From Aminobacter aminovorans (GTDB taxonomy: Bacteria; Pseudomonadota; Alphaproteobacteria; Rhizobiales; Rhizobiaceae), in the NCBI RefSeq assembly GCF_900445235.1, contig NZ_UFSM01000004.1, forward strand, positions 62,001 to 126,000: a DNA stretch of 64,000 nt, written 5' to 3'. Numbering within the stretch: the first letter of the stretch is position 1; the number at the start of each line of letters is the position of its first letter. This document shows, piece after piece, positions 7,911 to 16,625 of this stretch. A model generated the notes under the pieces. That model did not search any database. It worked only from the letters and a program-made list of their open reading frames with translations, and was not told where the DNA came from. Position numbers and translations under genes: made by a program.

Positions 7911-9086
7911 TCATGCCCTGGGCACGACGCGTGATCCGGCCTCGAGCTCGACGAGTGCCTTGGCGGGGTCTAAGACGACACCGATCGGATCCTTGCCGTT
8001 GGCAACCGCGTCGACCTGCTGGCGCAGGACGCGGCGCAGCATGCCGATGCCCTGGTCGGTCGAGGTCAGGTTTTCCTCGGAATGGAAGGTGATCGGCCCC
8101 TGGCCGACCTGCGCCTCGTAGTCGCCCGGCAGCTTCTGGTGCTCCTGCTCGGTCAGCTCGTGCCAGAGCTTGCCGGCATATTTCGAGCGGATCTTGGCCA
8201 GCGTGCCGGCTTCGCTGACGCGGCCGACCGAATAGATGCGGAACGACGTATCGTCCATGGGGAGGACCCAGCCGAGCAGGCTGCACGGGCCGTCGACGGT
8301 TGCGACCGGACTTGCCACCGCGCGCACGGTCGGCAACACCGCCTCCGTGATGCGCTGGTGCTCGCCGGTTTCGAGATCGCGCAGCTGCAGGCTGGAGACG
8401 CCGCGCGGCGTGTAGTGAAAGCTCACGCGCGGCATCAGACTCATCTTGGAATTGAACTGGTCGCCGCTGAAGGAGCCGTGCAGGATCGGCACATGGAACG
8501 GGTCGAGCACGTTTTCATAGTGCTGGAGCCAGTTGCAGTCGACGATGACAGGCCCGCCGCTGCCGATGCTGCTGTCGTCCGTTTCAAGGAACTCGCCGTC
8601 GCCGAGCTTCTCCAGCACGTCATAGCGCGGCAGCGCGGGCTTGCGGTCGAGCGGGCCCATATAGGCAAAGATTAGGCCGTATTTTTCCTCCAGCGGATAA
8701 TGCGGCTGGCGGACATGTCCGCGGGTCTTCGCACCCATTTCGGGCTCGCAAGGCTGTTCCAGGCAGTTGCCTTCGGTATCGAACAGCCAGCCGTGATAGC
8801 AGCAGCGAATGCCCTGCTCCTCGACCCGGCCATAATAGAGCGATGCGCCGCGATGGGCGCAGCGAGGATGAACAAGGCCGGGCCGGCCGGTGCCATCGCG
8901 AAACAGGATGAGCTCTTCGCCCAGCGCCATGATCTTTCGTGGCGTTGCTGTTGCGTCCTCCGACAGACCAACAGGATGCCAATAGCGGCGCAGCAGTTCG
9001 CCCATCGGCGTTCCACGTCCGACCTCGGTCAGCTCGGCGAAATATGTCGGCTTGGGCAAGGCATAGGCCGATCCGTCTTTCGTCAT
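7911..9086 (-). CDS. Rieske non-haem iron aromatic oxygenase, large (alpha) subunit
   Basis: 391 residues. The N-terminal Rieske [2Fe-2S] domain has C-x-H-x(17)-C-x2-H in CAHRGASLYYGRVEEQG followed by CCYHGW (about residues 75-97). The catalytic domain carries NWLQHYENVLDPFHVPILH with the His/His mononuclear-iron ligands. It resembles the phthalate 4,5-dioxygenase/vanillate-demethylase type (homo-oligomer, no beta subunit), which hydroxylates or O-demethylates aromatic acids. The reductase gene lies immediately upstream (14-base gap), making a two-component system. The substrate is not predictable from sequence; in this context a methoxy- or hydroxybenzoate or an arylpropanoid is plausible. 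Confidence 0.9.
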   Translation of the reverse strand: MTKDGSAYALPKPTYFAELTEVGRGTPMGELLRRYWHPVGLSEDATATPRKIMALGEELILFRDGTGRPGLVHPRCAHRGASLYYGRVEEQGIRCCYHGWLFDTEGNCLEQPCEPEMGAKTRGHVRQPHYPLEEKYGLIFAYMGPLDRKPALPRYDVLEKLGDGEFLETDDSSIGSGGPVIVDCNWLQHYENVLDPFHVPILHGSFSGDQFNSKMSLMPRVSFHYTPRGVSSLQLRDLETGEHQRITEAVLPTVRAVASPVATVDGPCSLLGWVLPMDDTSFRIYSVGRVSEAGTLAKIRSKYAGKLWHELTEQEHQKLPGDYEAQVGQGPITFHSEENLTSTDQGIGMLRRVLRQQVDAVANGKDPIGVVLDPAKALVELEAGSRVVPRA

Positions 9087-9100
9087 TGCAATATCCTCCC

Positions 9101-10078
9101 CTAGCGGTCGAGCCGCAGCAGCGCCGTCGTGGCGCGTGAGCAGCAGATCATCATCGTATTGCCCGCCGCGCGTTCAGCATCGCTCAGCACTTTGTCGCGG
9201 TGGTCGGGCACACCCTCCAGCACGCGGGTTTCGCATGTGCCGCAGACGCCGTTGCGGCAGGAAGAGGGCGCATGCACCCCGGCCTGTTCGAGCGCATCGA
9301 GGATTGTCTGGTCGGCACCGATCTGAATCGAGAGCCCCGACTTGTTCAGGATGACCGTGAAGCCGCCATCATCGACGGCTGGTACGCTCGGCGTGAAGGA
9401 TTCGGAATGCACTGTCGAGGCATCGCGGGACGAGGCGGCGTCCAGGAACGCATCGAGCATCGGCGCGGGACCACAGCAGTAGAGTTGTGCATCCGGCGGT
9501 GCCTGAGCGACGATACGCGCGATATCGAGCAGACCATCTTTTTCGCTGTCGACGTGGAGCTGGATGTTGTCGGTGAGCGCCGTGAGCTCGTCGAGAAGTG
9601 CGCATTCGGCTCGCGAACGCACTGCATAATGTAGCGTCCAGTCAGCCCCTGCCTCGTGCAGCTGTCTCGCCATGGCGAGCAGGGGCGTGATGCCGATGCC
9701 ACCGGCGATCAGGATCGAAGTGGCTTTGGCGTCCGCAAGCGCGAAGGTCGAACGGGGCTGCGAGATTCTGATGCGATCGCCGGGCCGCGCATTTGTATGC
9801 AGCCAGCGCGAACCGCCACGTGTTGCCCGGTCGAGTGCGACGGCGATGCGGTAGTCCGAAGCATGCGGCGCACCGATCAGCGAGTATTGCCGCACCAGAC
9901 CATCGGGAAGATGGACGTCGATATGGGCGCCGGCGTCGAAGGAAGGCAGGGGCGCGCCGTTGGTGGGCCTCAGATCGTATGAGAGGACCGTCGGCGTTTC
10001 GTAGGAAATCCGACGGACGATCACCTCGATCGTCGCGTCGGCAGGCTGCTGGTGACCGTCGTTCATTTTTGCGGCCAT
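9101..10078 (-). CDS. PDR/VanB-family oxidoreductase (oxygenase reductase)
   Basis: 325 residues in the phthalate dioxygenase reductase order. A flavin-binding barrel (RQYSLIG, about residue 65) is followed by an NAD domain (ILIAGGIGITPLLAM, about 122-136) and a C-terminal plant-type [2Fe-2S] domain with CRNGVCGTCETRVLEG (C-x4-C-x2-C, about 275-290) and a distal Cys near MMICCSRA. It passes electrons from NAD(P)H to the Rieske oxygenase encoded directly downstream. The start at 10078 is ATG. The gap of about 60 bases to the upstream ThDP-enzyme gene is compatible with one transcript. Confidence 0.92.
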   Translation of the reverse strand: MAAKMNDGHQQPADATIEVIVRRISYETPTVLSYDLRPTNGAPLPSFDAGAHIDVHLPDGLVRQYSLIGAPHASDYRIAVALDRATRGGSRWLHTNARPGDRIRISQPRSTFALADAKATSILIAGGIGITPLLAMARQLHEAGADWTLHYAVRSRAECALLDELTALTDNIQLHVDSEKDGLLDIARIVAQAPPDAQLYCCGPAPMLDAFLDAASSRDASTVHSESFTPSVPAVDDGGFTVILNKSGLSIQIGADQTILDALEQAGVHAPSSCRNGVCGTCETRVLEGVPDHRDKVLSDAERAAGNTMMICCSRATTALLRLDR

Positions 10079-10136
10079 CCCTAGCCGTTCGAGGAGGCCC
10101 GGCCGCGCGTCCGCGGGATGCCGGGCCCGGTGAGGT

Positions 10137-11804
10137 TCAGCCCAGCGGGTTGGCTGGTGGCGTGACGGGCGATGGCACGAAGGGGTGGATCAACGCCCAG
10201 GGGCTCGGCATCTCGCCGACCGAGACGGCAATCAGGGCCGGGCCATTGCTATCCTTTGCCCGCACCAGTGCGTCGTGAAGTCCCGATGGTGAGTCCACCT
10301 TTTCGAAGGGCAGGCCGAAGGCGCTTGCCAGATGGGCGAAGTCCGGGTTGGCGAGTTCGACCGCGAAGGTGTCGCCGAAGGTGCGCTGCTGGATGCGGCG
10401 GACATTGCCATAGTGTCCGTCGACGAAGACGACGACCGACATGTTGCAGCCGTCGCGCGCCAGCGTCGCCAGCTCCTGCATGCCCCAGCCGAAGCCGCCG
10501 TCGCCATTGAGCGAAACGACGCGCCGGTCCGGGTTGCCGTGAGCGGCGCCCAGGGCAGTGTTGAAGCCGTAGCCCAGCGTGCCCTGGTAGCCCGGGGTGA
10601 CGTAGGAGTTGGCGGCATGGACAGGGAACGCGATGTTGGAGAAATAGCCGACCTGGGTCAGCTCGCTGACGAGGATGTCGTCCATGGCCATGCTGGAGCG
10701 AATCGCTCTGACATAGTCGGTCTGTGGCTGGATGGCATCGGTCTGCGATGCAGACCAGGCCTTGACCTTGCCGATCTTGTCTGATGCCGAGACACGTACT
10801 TCGGACGGCAGAGCTGCGAGCAGCGCTTCGGCGGCGGCGGTCGCGTCCGACAGCACCAAGCAGCCCGGAGTGCGGGGTGCTCCGGCGGCACCCGCATCGA
10901 CATTGACATAGACGTATCTGGTGTCGCCGCTGGCATGGGTCGGCTTGGCGATGCCGTCGATGAACCGGGTTCCGACCGCAACGATGACGTCGGCATGCGG
11001 GAACACCGCGCGTCCGCCAAGTGATGTCAGGGCAAGCGGGTGGTTGTCATCAAGCAGACCGCGTGCGCCGTCAGTCATGACGACAGGCGCCTGCAATCGC
11101 TCGGCGAGCGCCAAGATGGCCTTGCCGGCACCTGATGCGGCGGCACCGCCGCCGACCTGGATGACGGGGAACTTCGCCTGCGCCAGGATGGCGGCCGCTT
11201 CCTTAATGGTGTCGGGCTGCGGTTCTAGGCGGCTGAATTCGGCGCGCGGCAGGACTTTCGTCACGCCCTTGGCCTGCAGCACGTCAGGCGGCAATTCGAT
11301 GGCGACCGGGCGCGGATGGCCTGAACGCAGCTGCACGAAGGCTTCATGGACGAGCGCGGGAACGTCTTCGGGGCGATGAGCGATGCCGTGCCACTTGGTC
11401 AGCGACTTGAGGATGCCGCTCTGGTCGGGGATTTCGTGCAGCATGCCGTGCTTCTGACCGATCAGGGTCGATGGAATCTGGCCCGAGATGCAGAGCACGC
11501 GCGAGCTGCATGCATAGGCGGTAGCGAGGCCGGACAGAGCGTTGAGCACGCCGGGGCCGGGCACGACCATGAACACGCCTTCGCGGCCGGTGGTGCGGGC
11601 ATAGCCGTCGGCCATGTAGGACGTCGCCTGCTCGTGGCGGGGCATGATGTAGCGAATGCGGTCCGGCTGGCTGCGGATGGCGTCAACCGCCCAGTCGAGC
11701 TGAATACCGGGAATGCCGAAAATGTCGGTCACGCCTTCTTCCAGGAGCTGGGCGACCAACGCCTGTCCTCCGGTCAGCTCCATAGGTTCGTAGTTCCCGT
11801 TCAC
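10137..11804 (-). CDS. Thiamine diphosphate-dependent enzyme, acetolactate synthase/benzoylformate decarboxylase family
   Basis: About 555 residues with the three ThDP-enzyme domains. The pyrimidine-binding domain has the activating glutamate in MPRHEQATSYMADGYAR. The central domain contains FIDGIAKPTHASGDTRYVYV. The pyrophosphate domain has GDGGFGWGMQELATLARDGC. It probably decarboxylates a 2-oxo acid. A GTG at 11804 with GGAG nine bases upstream is the preferred start, with ATG at 11783 as an alternative. It is the first gene of the operon with the Rieske oxygenase and reductase. A transaminase is encoded divergently, so the pair could turn an aromatic amino acid into an arylpyruvate or arylglyoxylate and then an aldehyde. 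A carboligase role cannot be excluded. Confidence 0.82.
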   Translation of the reverse strand: MNGNYEPMELTGGQALVAQLLEEGVTDIFGIPGIQLDWAVDAIRSQPDRIRYIMPRHEQATSYMADGYARTTGREGVFMVVPGPGVLNALSGLATAYACSSRVLCISGQIPSTLIGQKHGMLHEIPDQSGILKSLTKWHGIAHRPEDVPALVHEAFVQLRSGHPRPVAIELPPDVLQAKGVTKVLPRAEFSRLEPQPDTIKEAAAILAQAKFPVIQVGGGAAASGAGKAILALAERLQAPVVMTDGARGLLDDNHPLALTSLGGRAVFPHADVIVAVGTRFIDGIAKPTHASGDTRYVYVNVDAGAAGAPRTPGCLVLSDATAAAEALLAALPSEVRVSASDKIGKVKAWSASQTDAIQPQTDYVRAIRSSMAMDDILVSELTQVGYFSNIAFPVHAANSYVTPGYQGTLGYGFNTALGAAHGNPDRRVVSLNGDGGFGWGMQELATLARDGCNMSVVVFVDGHYGNVRRIQQRTFGDTFAVELANPDFAHLASAFGLPFEKVDSPSGLHDALVRAKDSNGPALIAVSVGEMPSPWALIHPFVPSPVTPPANPLG

Positions 11805-11911
11805 GCCGCTTTTCTCCGATTGGTTTCGCTTGCAGGGCCGGCTCTGACCCGAGGCCGTTTTGCCGGCCCAGGTTCCAAAACCCTGCGAAGAGTCACATGA
11901 AATGCAAAGTC

Positions 11912-11928
11912 GTCTCATAATGCGTTAC
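11912..11928. promoter_or_regulatory. Candidate IclR operator copy 2 (divergent region)
   Basis: GTCTCATAATGCGTTAC shares 14 of 17 bases with the copy at 12087-12103. It lies upstream of the ThDP-enzyme/reductase/oxygenase operon on the minus strand. Only one arm (GTCTC) is well kept. Confidence 0.45.
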
Positions 11929-12086
11929 ATCGTCTCGCTAGTCAACGACAAAACGCGATACCTCATCCGAGTTGGAATCCGCTTGGGCTGGCTGTCGTGT
12001 AACATCAGGAAAAATGCTAGAGGACGCGCGCCACAAGAGGTCAGCTTGATGAGTCCGAGTTGACCATGTTCAAAATGCGCGATAAA

Positions 12087-12103
12087 GTCTCATAATACGA
12101 GAC
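12087..12103. promoter_or_regulatory. Candidate IclR operator copy 3 (aminotransferase promoter)
   Basis: GTCTCATAATACGAGAC has perfect GTCTC/GAGAC arms around an AT-rich centre, so TCTC-RTAATAY-GAGA is a near-perfect 15-bp dyad. It ends 13 bases before the aminotransferase ATG, where a bound repressor would block transcription start or elongation. Confidence 0.55.
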
Positions 12104-12116
12104 AATAGAGGGTGAT

Positions 12117-13301
12117 ATGTTTTCAAATCTCTCCACGCCGACAGCCGACCCGCTGCTTGGAATGATGCAGCAGTTCCGCGACGACCCGAGCGCCGACAAG
12201 GTCGACCTCGGCATCGGCATCTACAAGGACGGGCAGGGCAACGCGCCGGTGCTGGCAACGGTCAAACAGGCGGAATCCTTCTTGGTGGAGAACCAGAAGT
12301 CGAAGGCTTATGTCTCTTCGGCCGGCAATGAAGACTATAATCGCCTGACTCGGGAACTCATCTTCGGCGCCGACAGCAGCCTGCTCGCGCGCTCGCAAGC
12401 GATCCAGACGCCGGGCGGCACCGGAGCGCTGCGTGTCGCAGGCGACTTCGCCCAGAGCGTGAAGCCGGGCGCCAAGGTCTTCCTTCCTGATCCGACCTGG
12501 CCGAACCATCCTTCGCTGCTGGCCGCTGCTGGCCTCCAGGTTGTCCGTTACCCCTATTACGACGTCGCGTCGGGCAAGCTGCAGTTCGACCGGATGATCG
12601 AGGCGCTGCGCGCCGCGGGTCCCGGTGATCTGGTGCTATTCCACGGCTGCTGCCACAACCCCGGCGGCGCCGACCCGAGCCTGGCGCAGTGGGCGGAAAT
12701 CGCCGAATTGCTCGCCTCGACCGGCGCCACCCCGCTGATCGACCTGGCGTATCTTGGCTTCGGCGACGGGCTGGCCGAGGATGCCGCCGGCGTCAGGCTC
12801 CTGGCCGAGCGCTTGCCGGAAATGCTGATTGCCAGTTCCTATTCGAAGAACTTTGCGCTCTACCGTGAACGCGTTGGCGCGCTGACGCTGGTGGCCAAGG
12901 ATGAGGCCACGGCCAGCCGCGCGCACGGCCACCTGCTGCCGGTCGTCCGCACCAACTATTCGATGCCGCCGGACCACGGCGCTTCGGTCGTCGCCCACAT
13001 TCTCGGCAATGCGGCTCTGCGCACGACATGGGAAGGCGAGGTCGCCGAAATGCGCGGACGCATCAATGGCATGCGCGAAAAGCTGGTGGCAGCGCTTGCC
13101 GGCCGAACGACGCGCGACTTCGCATTCCTCGGCGTGCAGCGCGGCATGTTCGCCATGCTCGGCATCACCCCTGCCGACGCCGAGCGGATGAAGGTCGAGC
13201 ACCATGTCCACATCACCAGTTCGGGTCGTGTCAATGTGGCCGGCCTGACCGACAACAATGTCGGCCACGTTGCCAACGCTATCGTCGCCGTCTGCGGCTG
13301 A
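12117..13301 (+). CDS. Aromatic/aspartate-type class I aminotransferase
   Basis: 394 residues, fold-type I PLP enzyme of the AspC/TyrB group, starting FSNLSTPTADPLLGMMQQF. The PLP-lysine is in SYSKNFALYRERVGAL (about residue 241). Other family marks are DLGIGIYKDGQG and the substrate-binding RVNVAGLTDNNV arginine near the C-terminus. It moves the amino group of an aromatic or dicarboxylic amino acid to 2-oxoglutarate. It is transcribed divergently from the ThDP-enzyme operon with an operator-like dyad in its leader, so it probably supplies the 2-oxo acid for that enzyme. The initiation ATG is close to the dyad and has GAGGGTGAT upstream. Whether tyrosine, phenylalanine or a non-protein amino acid is used is open. 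Confidence 0.88.
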   Translation: MFSNLSTPTADPLLGMMQQFRDDPSADKVDLGIGIYKDGQGNAPVLATVKQAESFLVENQKSKAYVSSAGNEDYNRLTRELIFGADSSLLARSQAIQTPGGTGALRVAGDFAQSVKPGAKVFLPDPTWPNHPSLLAAAGLQVVRYPYYDVASGKLQFDRMIEALRAAGPGDLVLFHGCCHNPGGADPSLAQWAEIAELLASTGATPLIDLAYLGFGDGLAEDAAGVRLLAERLPEMLIASSYSKNFALYRERVGALTLVAKDEATASRAHGHLLPVVRTNYSMPPDHGASVVAHILGNAALRTTWEGEVAEMRGRINGMREKLVAALAGRTTRDFAFLGVQRGMFAMLGITPADAERMKVEHHVHITSSGRVNVAGLTDNNVGHVANAIVAVCG

Positions 13302-13339
13302 AGTCGTGAATGGCGGGCTCTGGTCCGCGTGAATGAAAG

Positions 13340-13378
13340 AAGGGCGGCGCTCCATCGGAGCGCCGCCCTTTCGTTTTG
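13340..13378. terminator. Strong hairpin between the convergent aminotransferase and pobA genes
   Basis: AAGGGCGGCGCTCC and GGAGCGCCGCCCTT form a perfect 14-bp stem with a 3-base loop (ATC). TCGTTTTG follows on the plus strand and CTTTC-type pyrimidines on the minus strand. It sits between two converging genes, so it is probably a bidirectional terminator. Confidence 0.85.
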
Positions 13379-13425
13379 TCGAGATGTTACCGGGGCCAAC
13401 TCGTCGCGGTGTCCCAGTCCGGGTT

Positions 13426-14598
13426 TCAGATTTCGTAGGGCAGGCCGAGCTGGGCCTTGCGCAGACGCTGCTGGCCGATCTCGGTGTTTCCCCAGTGGTT
13501 CAGCGTCTGGTACTGCATCCGGGTCTGGAAGTTCGTCTGGCCGGGGAAGATGTGCAGGGCCTCGCACATCGAGCAGGCCCAGTGGACGGTCGGCCAGATC
13601 CGGCGCAGGCACATTTCCGAATAGCTGTCGAGTAAGGTGGTGTCGTTGGTCGTCAGCAGCCGACGGATCGCTTCGGCCATGATACGCGCATCACCAACCG
13701 CGAGGTTAAGCCCCTTGCCGCCGCTCGGCGGAACGATATGTGCTGCGTCACCGGCAATCGCCAGCCGCCCGTGGCGCATCTTCTCGCAGACATAGCCGCG
13801 CAGGCGCGCTACCGAGCGCTCGATAATTGGGCCGCGATTGAGCTGCGCTGCGGTACCGTCGTCCATGCGGATGTCGAGTTCATCCCAGATCTGCTGATCG
13901 CTCATCGCGTTGGGGTCGGCGTCTGGCTCGACCTGCAGATAGAGCCGGCCAACCGAAGCCGAGCGGGCTGAAGCGACGGCGAGGCCGCGCGTCGAATGGG
14001 CAAAGCCGCGGCGGGCAGCGAGAGGTGCGGCCTCGGCCAGGATGCCGAGCCAGGCAAACGGGTATTCGGTCAGGAAGACATGCTCGTCCGAGCCGGGAAT
14101 GTGCCCGCGGCTGACGCCATGATAACCGTCGCAGCCGGCAATGAACTGGCAGTCCAGCACCCTGTCTTCGCCATTGTGGCGGTAGTGGATGCGCGGTGCA
14201 GTCTCGATATCATCGAGGCTCGATACGTCGGCTTCGAAGACGATCGGCAGGCCGTCAGCCTCGCGCTGAAGGATCAGGTCCTCGACGATCTTCTGCTGGC
14301 CGTAGGTTGTGAGGTGCCGCCCGGTCCCGTCGTCGAGCGAGATGTCGGCCTTCTGCCTGTCCCAGCACAGCTGCATCGAGCGCATCGGAATGCCCTCGCG
14401 ATTGAGGCGTTCGCCCATGCCGTATGTGCGCAGCGTATCAACCGTGCCCGATTCGAGGACGCCCGCCCGCACGCGCTCGAGCACATAGGCCCGCGTACGC
14501 CGTTCCAGGATCACCGAGTCGATACCGTTGAGCTGGAGGATACGCGCCGCGAGCAGGCCGGCTGGCCCCGCGCCGATGATCCCGACCTGAGTTTTCAT
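13426..14598 (-). CDS. pobA: 4-hydroxybenzoate 3-monooxygenase (PobA)
   Basis: 390 residues from the ATG at 14598, or 394 from an ATG at 14610; the former has GGTGA placed correctly and begins MKTQVGIIGAGPAGLL like known PobA. A flavoprotein hydroxylase that converts 4-hydroxybenzoate to protocatechuate with NADPH and oxygen. Motifs: the Rossmann GAGPAG at residues 9-14, the class-A signature VRAGVLESGTVDTLR, IAGCDGYHGVSR, and GDAAHIVPPSGGKGLNLAVGDA with the flavin-binding GD. It ends in LGLPYEI, close to the PobA consensus LPYE. It is the last gene of the long minus-strand aromatic operon, about 45 bases after the aldolase gene. A close PobA relative acting on a related phenol is possible but less likely. 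Confidence 0.9.
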   Translation of the reverse strand: MKTQVGIIGAGPAGLLAARILQLNGIDSVILERRTRAYVLERVRAGVLESGTVDTLRTYGMGERLNREGIPMRSMQLCWDRQKADISLDDGTGRHLTTYGQQKIVEDLILQREADGLPIVFEADVSSLDDIETAPRIHYRHNGEDRVLDCQFIAGCDGYHGVSRGHIPGSDEHVFLTEYPFAWLGILAEAAPLAARRGFAHSTRGLAVASARSASVGRLYLQVEPDADPNAMSDQQIWDELDIRMDDGTAAQLNRGPIIERSVARLRGYVCEKMRHGRLAIAGDAAHIVPPSGGKGLNLAVGDARIMAEAIRRLLTTNDTTLLDSYSEMCLRRIWPTVHWACSMCEALHIFPGQTNFQTRMQYQTLNHWGNTEIGQQRLRKAQLGLPYEI

Positions 14599-14644
14599 GA
14601 GTTCACCCATTGCTGCTGACTGGTTTGCGGCGCCGTGTCAGGCG

Positions 14645-15313
14645 TCAGTATTCGAGGCCCTTGTCTTTCAGGCGCCCGCGCAGGTTGAAGAGATCGAGGC
14701 TGAGAATGCCCTTGGCGAGTTCGGTACGCTTGGCTTCCTCCTCGGCGATGCGACGCTCGGAAAGTTGCGCGACGGTATCGGCCATTTCGCGCGGGATGAT
14801 CACGACACCGTCGTCATCGGCGACGACGACATCGCCGGGATTGACCACCGCACCGGCGCACGAGACCGGCACGTTCACCGACCCGATCGTTTCCTTGACC
14901 GTGCCTTGGGCGCAGATCGCTGTCGACCAGACCGGGAACTTCATCTGGGTCAGATCGCGGATGTCGCGCACGCCCGCGTCGATGACGAGGCCGATGCCTC
15001 CGCGCGCCATCACAGAGGTCGCCAGAAGGTCGCCGAAATAGCCGGCGTCGGAAGGCGAGAACGGCGCAACGACAAGGATGTCGCCCGGCTTGATCAGCTC
15101 GATCGCCACATGGATCATCCAGTTGTCGCCGGGCGGCACCAGAACGGTGACGGCACTTCCCGATATGGCGGCACCGGTATAGATGGGCCGCATCCGTGAG
15201 CTCATCAGACCGGTCCGGCCAAGGGCTTCATGGGTGGTGGCGACGCCGGCCTTGGCCAACCGGGCGATGGTCGCGCCATCGGCGCGCTCGATGTTGCGGA
15301 CGACCTTGTTCAT
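14645..15313 (-). CDS. ligK: 4-carboxy-4-hydroxy-2-oxoadipate aldolase / oxaloacetate decarboxylase (LigK/GalC/ProA type)
   Basis: 222 residues, RraA-fold class II aldolase. It cleaves 4-carboxy-4-hydroxy-2-oxoadipate to pyruvate and oxaloacetate, the last step of protocatechuate 4,5-cleavage and of gallate breakdown. The start at 15313 ([13 protein letters not shown]) overlaps the stop of the upstream RraA-like gene (ATGA). Conserved features are [16 protein letters not shown] with the Arg-Asp pair, [20 protein letters not shown], and a C-terminal region with the [11 protein letters not shown] stretch seen in GalC proteins. LigJ and LigB homologues in the same operon support the assignment over a generic RraA protein. 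Confidence 0.85.
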   Translation of the reverse strand: MNKVVRNIERADGATIARLAKAGVATTHEALGRTGLMSSRMRPIYTGAAISGSAVTVLVPPGDNWMIHVAIELIKPGDILVVAPFSPSDAGYFGDLLATSVMARGGIGLVIDAGVRDIRDLTQMKFPVWSTAICAQGTVKETIGSVNVPVSCAGAVVNPGDVVVADDDGVVIIPREMADTVAQLSERRIAEEEAKRTELAKGILSLDLFNLRGRLKDKGLEY

Positions 15314-15966
15314 GACTGGCGCGTCTGCAGCGAGTGATAACGGTACTTCACGCGGGCATCGCGCAGCGACATGCCCTCGGTGATGGCTTTCCGGATGGCA
15401 TTCTCGGCGCTGGCGATCTCGTCGGCGAGGTCGAGGACCTGTTCGGCGCGCTCGCTCGGAATGACGACGACGCCATCGGCATCGCCGACCAGAATATCGC
15501 CCTGGCGAACCAGCGCGCCGCCGATCTCGACCGTGATGCCGGTGGCGTCGACCTGGACGCGGTCCTTGCCGGTCTTCATCGAATAGCTGCGCGAATAGAT
15601 CGGATAGCCGAGCCTGAGGCAAAGATCGACATCGCGACAGGCGCCGTCGATGACAGTGCCTGCGAGGCCCTTGTGGCTGGCCAGCTGGGTCATGATATCG
15701 CCCCAGACAGTGCAGTCCTCGCGGCCGCGATTGTCGAGCACGACCACCGTACCCGCCGGCAGGTCGTCGATGAAGTCGCCGACATTGCCCGGTGCCAGCA
15801 CATCGACCGGCACGTAGCGGACGGTGAAGGCGCGGCCGACGAGCCGGAACTTGTGGTCGCGTGGCTTGATGCCCCGGCAGACACCTTCGATGCCAAGCCG
15901 GTCCATGGCGTCGGACAAGGTGGCGCAGTCGTGTTTTCCGGCGCGTTCTACGGCTTGGTCGATCAT
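15310..15966 (-). CDS. RraA-family protein (first of two extra copies)
   Basis: 218 residues of the RraA/demethylmenaquinone-methyltransferase-like fold, which includes ribonuclease E inhibitors and 2-oxo acid aldolases/decarboxylases. The metal-site region is [18 protein letters not shown] (Arg-Asp pair kept), followed by [19 protein letters not shown]. It overlaps by four bases with the genes on both sides. With the LigK-type aldolase this makes three related genes in a row. It could be an aldolase for a second pyruvate-releasing intermediate or an oxaloacetate decarboxylase; its exact reaction is not evident. Confidence 0.75.
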   Translation of the reverse strand: MIDQAVERAGKHDCATLSDAMDRLGIEGVCRGIKPRDHKFRLVGRAFTVRYVPVDVLAPGNVGDFIDDLPAGTVVVLDNRGREDCTVWGDIMTQLASHKGLAGTVIDGACRDVDLCLRLGYPIYSRSYSMKTGKDRVQVDATGITVEIGGALVRQGDILVGDADGVVVIPSERAEQVLDLADEIASAENAIRKAITEGMSLRDARVKYRYHSLQTRQS

Positions 15967-16625
15967 TGCATTGCCTCGAGCATGTCTTCGTAATCGGCGC
16001 CGAGCACCTCGGAGACCGGCTTGCCGGCCTTCAGGGCTTCGATCATCAGGCGTTCCTTGGCAGCGATGCGCTCGCCGGTCCGGATCACCTTCTCCGCATT
16101 GTCGGCGGTGATGAACACCGCACCCGAACCGTCTGAAATGACGTAATCGCCGGGCGTCACCATCACCGCGTCGATGGTGACGGGCACGTTGGTTGCGACC
16201 TCATGGACGCGGCCGCGAGCCGTGCGCACGGTGGTCGCGCGCGCAAAGATCGGAAAGTCGAGCCCGTTGGCTTCATCCACGTCACGCAACGGTCCATCGA
16301 CGATCACCCCCTGAATGCCGGCAAGGCGCGCGGCCTGGGTCAGCACTCCGCCCCAGCCGCCGGCGTCGATGCCGGGATGGGAAACGACGATCAGCGAGTT
16401 GGCGTCGCCGGCTTCGATGGCGCGGGCACCGAGATGGACCTTGGGTGCGCCCGCCGGCGCCGGGCCTTCGGCGAGGGCGACGGTGACGACACGCCCGGCC
16501 ACCACGCCGCCGCCGGAACGGCGGGCGATGCCGCCGACGGCACCAGGCAGGCCGAGTGCGTCGAGCGCATCCGAGACTGTACATGCATCGAGCCGGCGCA
16601 GCCGTACAAGCAACTCCGCGCTCAT
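15963..16625 (-). CDS. RraA-family protein (second extra copy)
   Basis: 220 residues from the ATG at 16625, which overlaps the stop of the dioxygenase gene (ATGA); a longer frame upstream is unlikely. RraA fold with [20 protein letters not shown] (Arg-Asp pair kept) and [18 protein letters not shown]. The C-terminal helix ends [18 protein letters not shown]. It differs clearly from its two neighbours, so this is not a recent duplication. The position directly behind the ring-cleavage dioxygenase suggests a step in the same pathway. The specific role is unknown. Confidence 0.75.
   Translation of the reverse strand: MSAELLVRLRRLDACTVSDALDALGLPGAVGGIARRSGGGVVAGRVVTVALAEGPAPAGAPKVHLGARAIEAGDANSLIVVSHPGIDAGGWGGVLTQAARLAGIQGVIVDGPLRDVDEANGLDFPIFARATTVRTARGRVHEVATNVPVTIDAVMVTPGDYVISDGSGAVFITADNAEKVIRTGERIAAKERLMIEALKAGKPVSEVLGADYEDMLEAMQ

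Noticed and set aside
14645..15622. A 325-residue frame as the aldolase start
   Set aside because: The first 100 residues are Arg-rich and out of family, and overlap the RraA-like gene; the ATG at 15313 with the ATGA overlap matches the family length.
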